From: Euzebyaceae bacterium
GTDB taxonomy: Bacteria; Actinomycetota; Nitriliruptoria; Euzebyales; Egibacteraceae
Direction: 5' to 3'
DNA length: 8,802 nt
Assembly: GCA_013696915.1 (NCBI GenBank)
Contig: JACCXR010000440.1
Location: 1 to 8,802 of the forward strand
Shown: positions 8,190 through 8,802 of the stretch, in pieces
Numbering within the stretch: the stretch's first letter is position 1
How the letters are laid out: every line of letters starts with the position of its first letter
Notes under the pieces: generated by a model
What the model saw: the letters and a program-made list of their open reading frames with translations, nothing else
The model's database searches: none
Told to the model about the DNA's origin: nothing
Position numbers and translations under genes: made by a program

Positions 8190-8488
8190 GCCACGACCTC
8201 CTCTGGGGGGCGTTCACGGCCACTGAATACCCCATCCTCCCCCGCCGGCACCCACCGCCGCCTGCGACGACCGTGAGACCTCCCGGATGAGGCGGCCCGC
8301 CCGGGGGCGGACTGCCACGTCCCGCCCGCAACGCCCGCGACTCCGCCGTCCTGCGATCAGCCCGCCAGCGCGACTCCGCCGTCCCGCGATCAGCCCGCCA
8401 GCGCGACCCGGCCGTCGTGAGACCCGGCCGCCGCGGGGGCGGGGTTGACCGCGCGCGCCGGCGGTCCGCGCACGGCGCACCGGGCGAC
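8190..8488. other. Spacer upstream of the DUF2231-Rieske gene
   Basis: About 300 bp with no convincing gene on either strand; open frames here are low-complexity Arg/Gly/Ala translations of GC-rich DNA. It should hold the promoter of the Rieske gene (its ribosome site is at 8197-8201), but I cannot point to hexamers. The word GTGAGACC occurs at 8273-8280 and again at 8417-8424, on either side of the 33-bp tandem repeat, each followed within about 30 bp by a GGGGGCGG run. This suggests that a larger block was partly duplicated. Confidence 0.5.
8337..8416. repeat. 33-bp tandem repeat, two full copies plus a partial third
   Basis: Copy 1 (8337-8369) and copy 2 (8370-8402) both begin GCGACTCCGCCGTCC and end GATCAGCCCGCCAGC, and differ at one base (T or C near the middle). 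A degenerate third copy begins GCGACCCGGCCGTC at 8403. The period is a multiple of three, so minus-strand frames show an 11-residue repeat (AGGLIAGRRSR), but with no ribosome site, known domain or neighbouring homology I treat it as non-coding. It is not CRISPR: there are no unique spacers. Confidence 0.85.
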
Positions 8489-8802
8489 TCAGCCGAACAG
8501 GCTCGGCGGGGGTCTCGCCTCGCCGACGTGTCGAGCCTCGTCGGACTCGGAGCCGGGCGTGCCGGGAGGCGGTTCGCCACCGGTTCGGTGCCCCGCCGAC
8601 CTCGCCCTGTGCTTGCCCGGTGGACCGGTCCCGCGACCTGCGGCGGTGCGCCGGCCCGGTGGTCGGCTCACGTCGCCGCCGACGCGGCGTCCCCGGGCGG
8701 GCGGTCCCGGCCCCCCGGTTCCGTCTGGCTCCTCGCGGCTCCCGCCGGACGCGCCTCCACCGGCCGTGGCCCCCGCCGGACGCGCCTCCACCGGCCGTGC
8801 CC
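8489..8802 (-). CDS. Possible disordered C-terminal end of a gene entering from the right edge
   Basis: A minus-strand frame is open from the right edge to a TGA at 8489-8491 (at least 103 codons). It is low in complexity: Gly, Pro, Arg and Ala rich, then a more acidic end GSESDEARHVGEARPPPSLFG. The last 20 codons have reasonable high-GC codon use, but CGA, AGA and AGG codons and the out-of-phase 31-bp repeat at the right end argue against coding there. No domain is recognisable. The terminal SLFG resembles the LF end of sliding-clamp-binding peptides, a weak hint only. If real, only its tail is seen, and it would run in the same direction as the Rieske gene about 300 bp upstream of it. It could equally be non-coding. 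Confidence 0.2.
   Translation of the reverse strand, partial: ARPVEARPAGATAGGGASGGSREEPDGTGGPGPPARGRRVGGDVSRPPGRRTAAGRGTGPPGKHRARSAGHRTGGEPPPGTPGSESDEARHVGEARPPPSLFG
8741..8802. repeat. 31-bp tandem repeat reaching the right window edge
   Basis: Two copies, 8741-8771 and 8772-8802, share a 28-bp identical core that starts CCCGCCGGACGCG and ends CACCGGCCGTG; they differ at one of the last three bases. The array may continue beyond the window. The 31-bp period is not a multiple of three, so each copy shifts any reading frame, which favours a non-coding repeat. Confidence 0.85.

Noticed and set aside
8337..8416. CRISPR array
   Set aside because: The units are head-to-tail tandem copies without unique spacers, and there are only two to three of them.

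Overview
This is a high-GC window of about 70% G+C or more, with strong G/C bias at third codon positions and several GTG starts. The best-recognised product, an ethylmalonyl-CoA mutase, closely resembles the MeaA proteins of Streptomyces. Together these point to a chromosomal piece of an actinobacterium (Actinomycetota). I cannot place it below phylum, and I see no plasmid, phage, transposase, integrase, CRISPR, tRNA or rRNA signal.

Layout from left to right. A secreted delta-60 (DUF5122-type) beta-propeller protein is cut by the left edge (minus strand, 1-778). Its 173-bp upstream spacer carries an unusual cluster of GTCAC/GTGAC words. Next comes a secreted coiled-coil plus M23 (LytM) cell-wall peptidase (minus, 952-1965), divergent from a single-chain B12-dependent ethylmalonyl-CoA mutase, ecm/meaA (plus, 2154-4133). 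That gene converges with a PLP/ACT threonine ammonia-lyase, ilvA (minus, 4186-5403). The two 3' ends are joined by a 34-bp imperfect tandem repeat that supplies both C-terminal coding ends.

Only 53 bp from ilvA, a divergent, tightly overlapping plus-strand cluster begins: a single-pass membrane-anchored protein of unknown function (5457-6071), an AlkD-like DNA glycosylase missing its C-terminal 40% (6071-6490), and a PAPS sulfotransferase broken by several frameshifts (6483-7234). The last two look like a locally decaying segment. A minus-strand gene (7272-8189) then encodes a four-helix DUF2231 membrane domain fused to a bc1-type Rieske [2Fe-2S] domain. The last 600 bp hold no confident gene. 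They contain a 33-bp tandem repeat, a 31-bp tandem repeat that runs into the window edge, and possibly the disordered 3' end of a gene entering from the right.

Functionally the genes are a mixed set: envelope proteins, acyl-CoA and amino-acid metabolism, a repair remnant and a redox membrane protein. Ecm acts in the ethylmalonyl-CoA pathway, but its usual partners (ccr, mcd, epi) are not in this window, and I see no operon linking it to its neighbours. I did not find a convincing new multi-gene system. The items most worth checking are the 34-bp repeat at the ecm/ilvA junction, the GTCAC cluster, the eroded alkD-sulfotransferase junction and the DUF2231-Rieske fusion.
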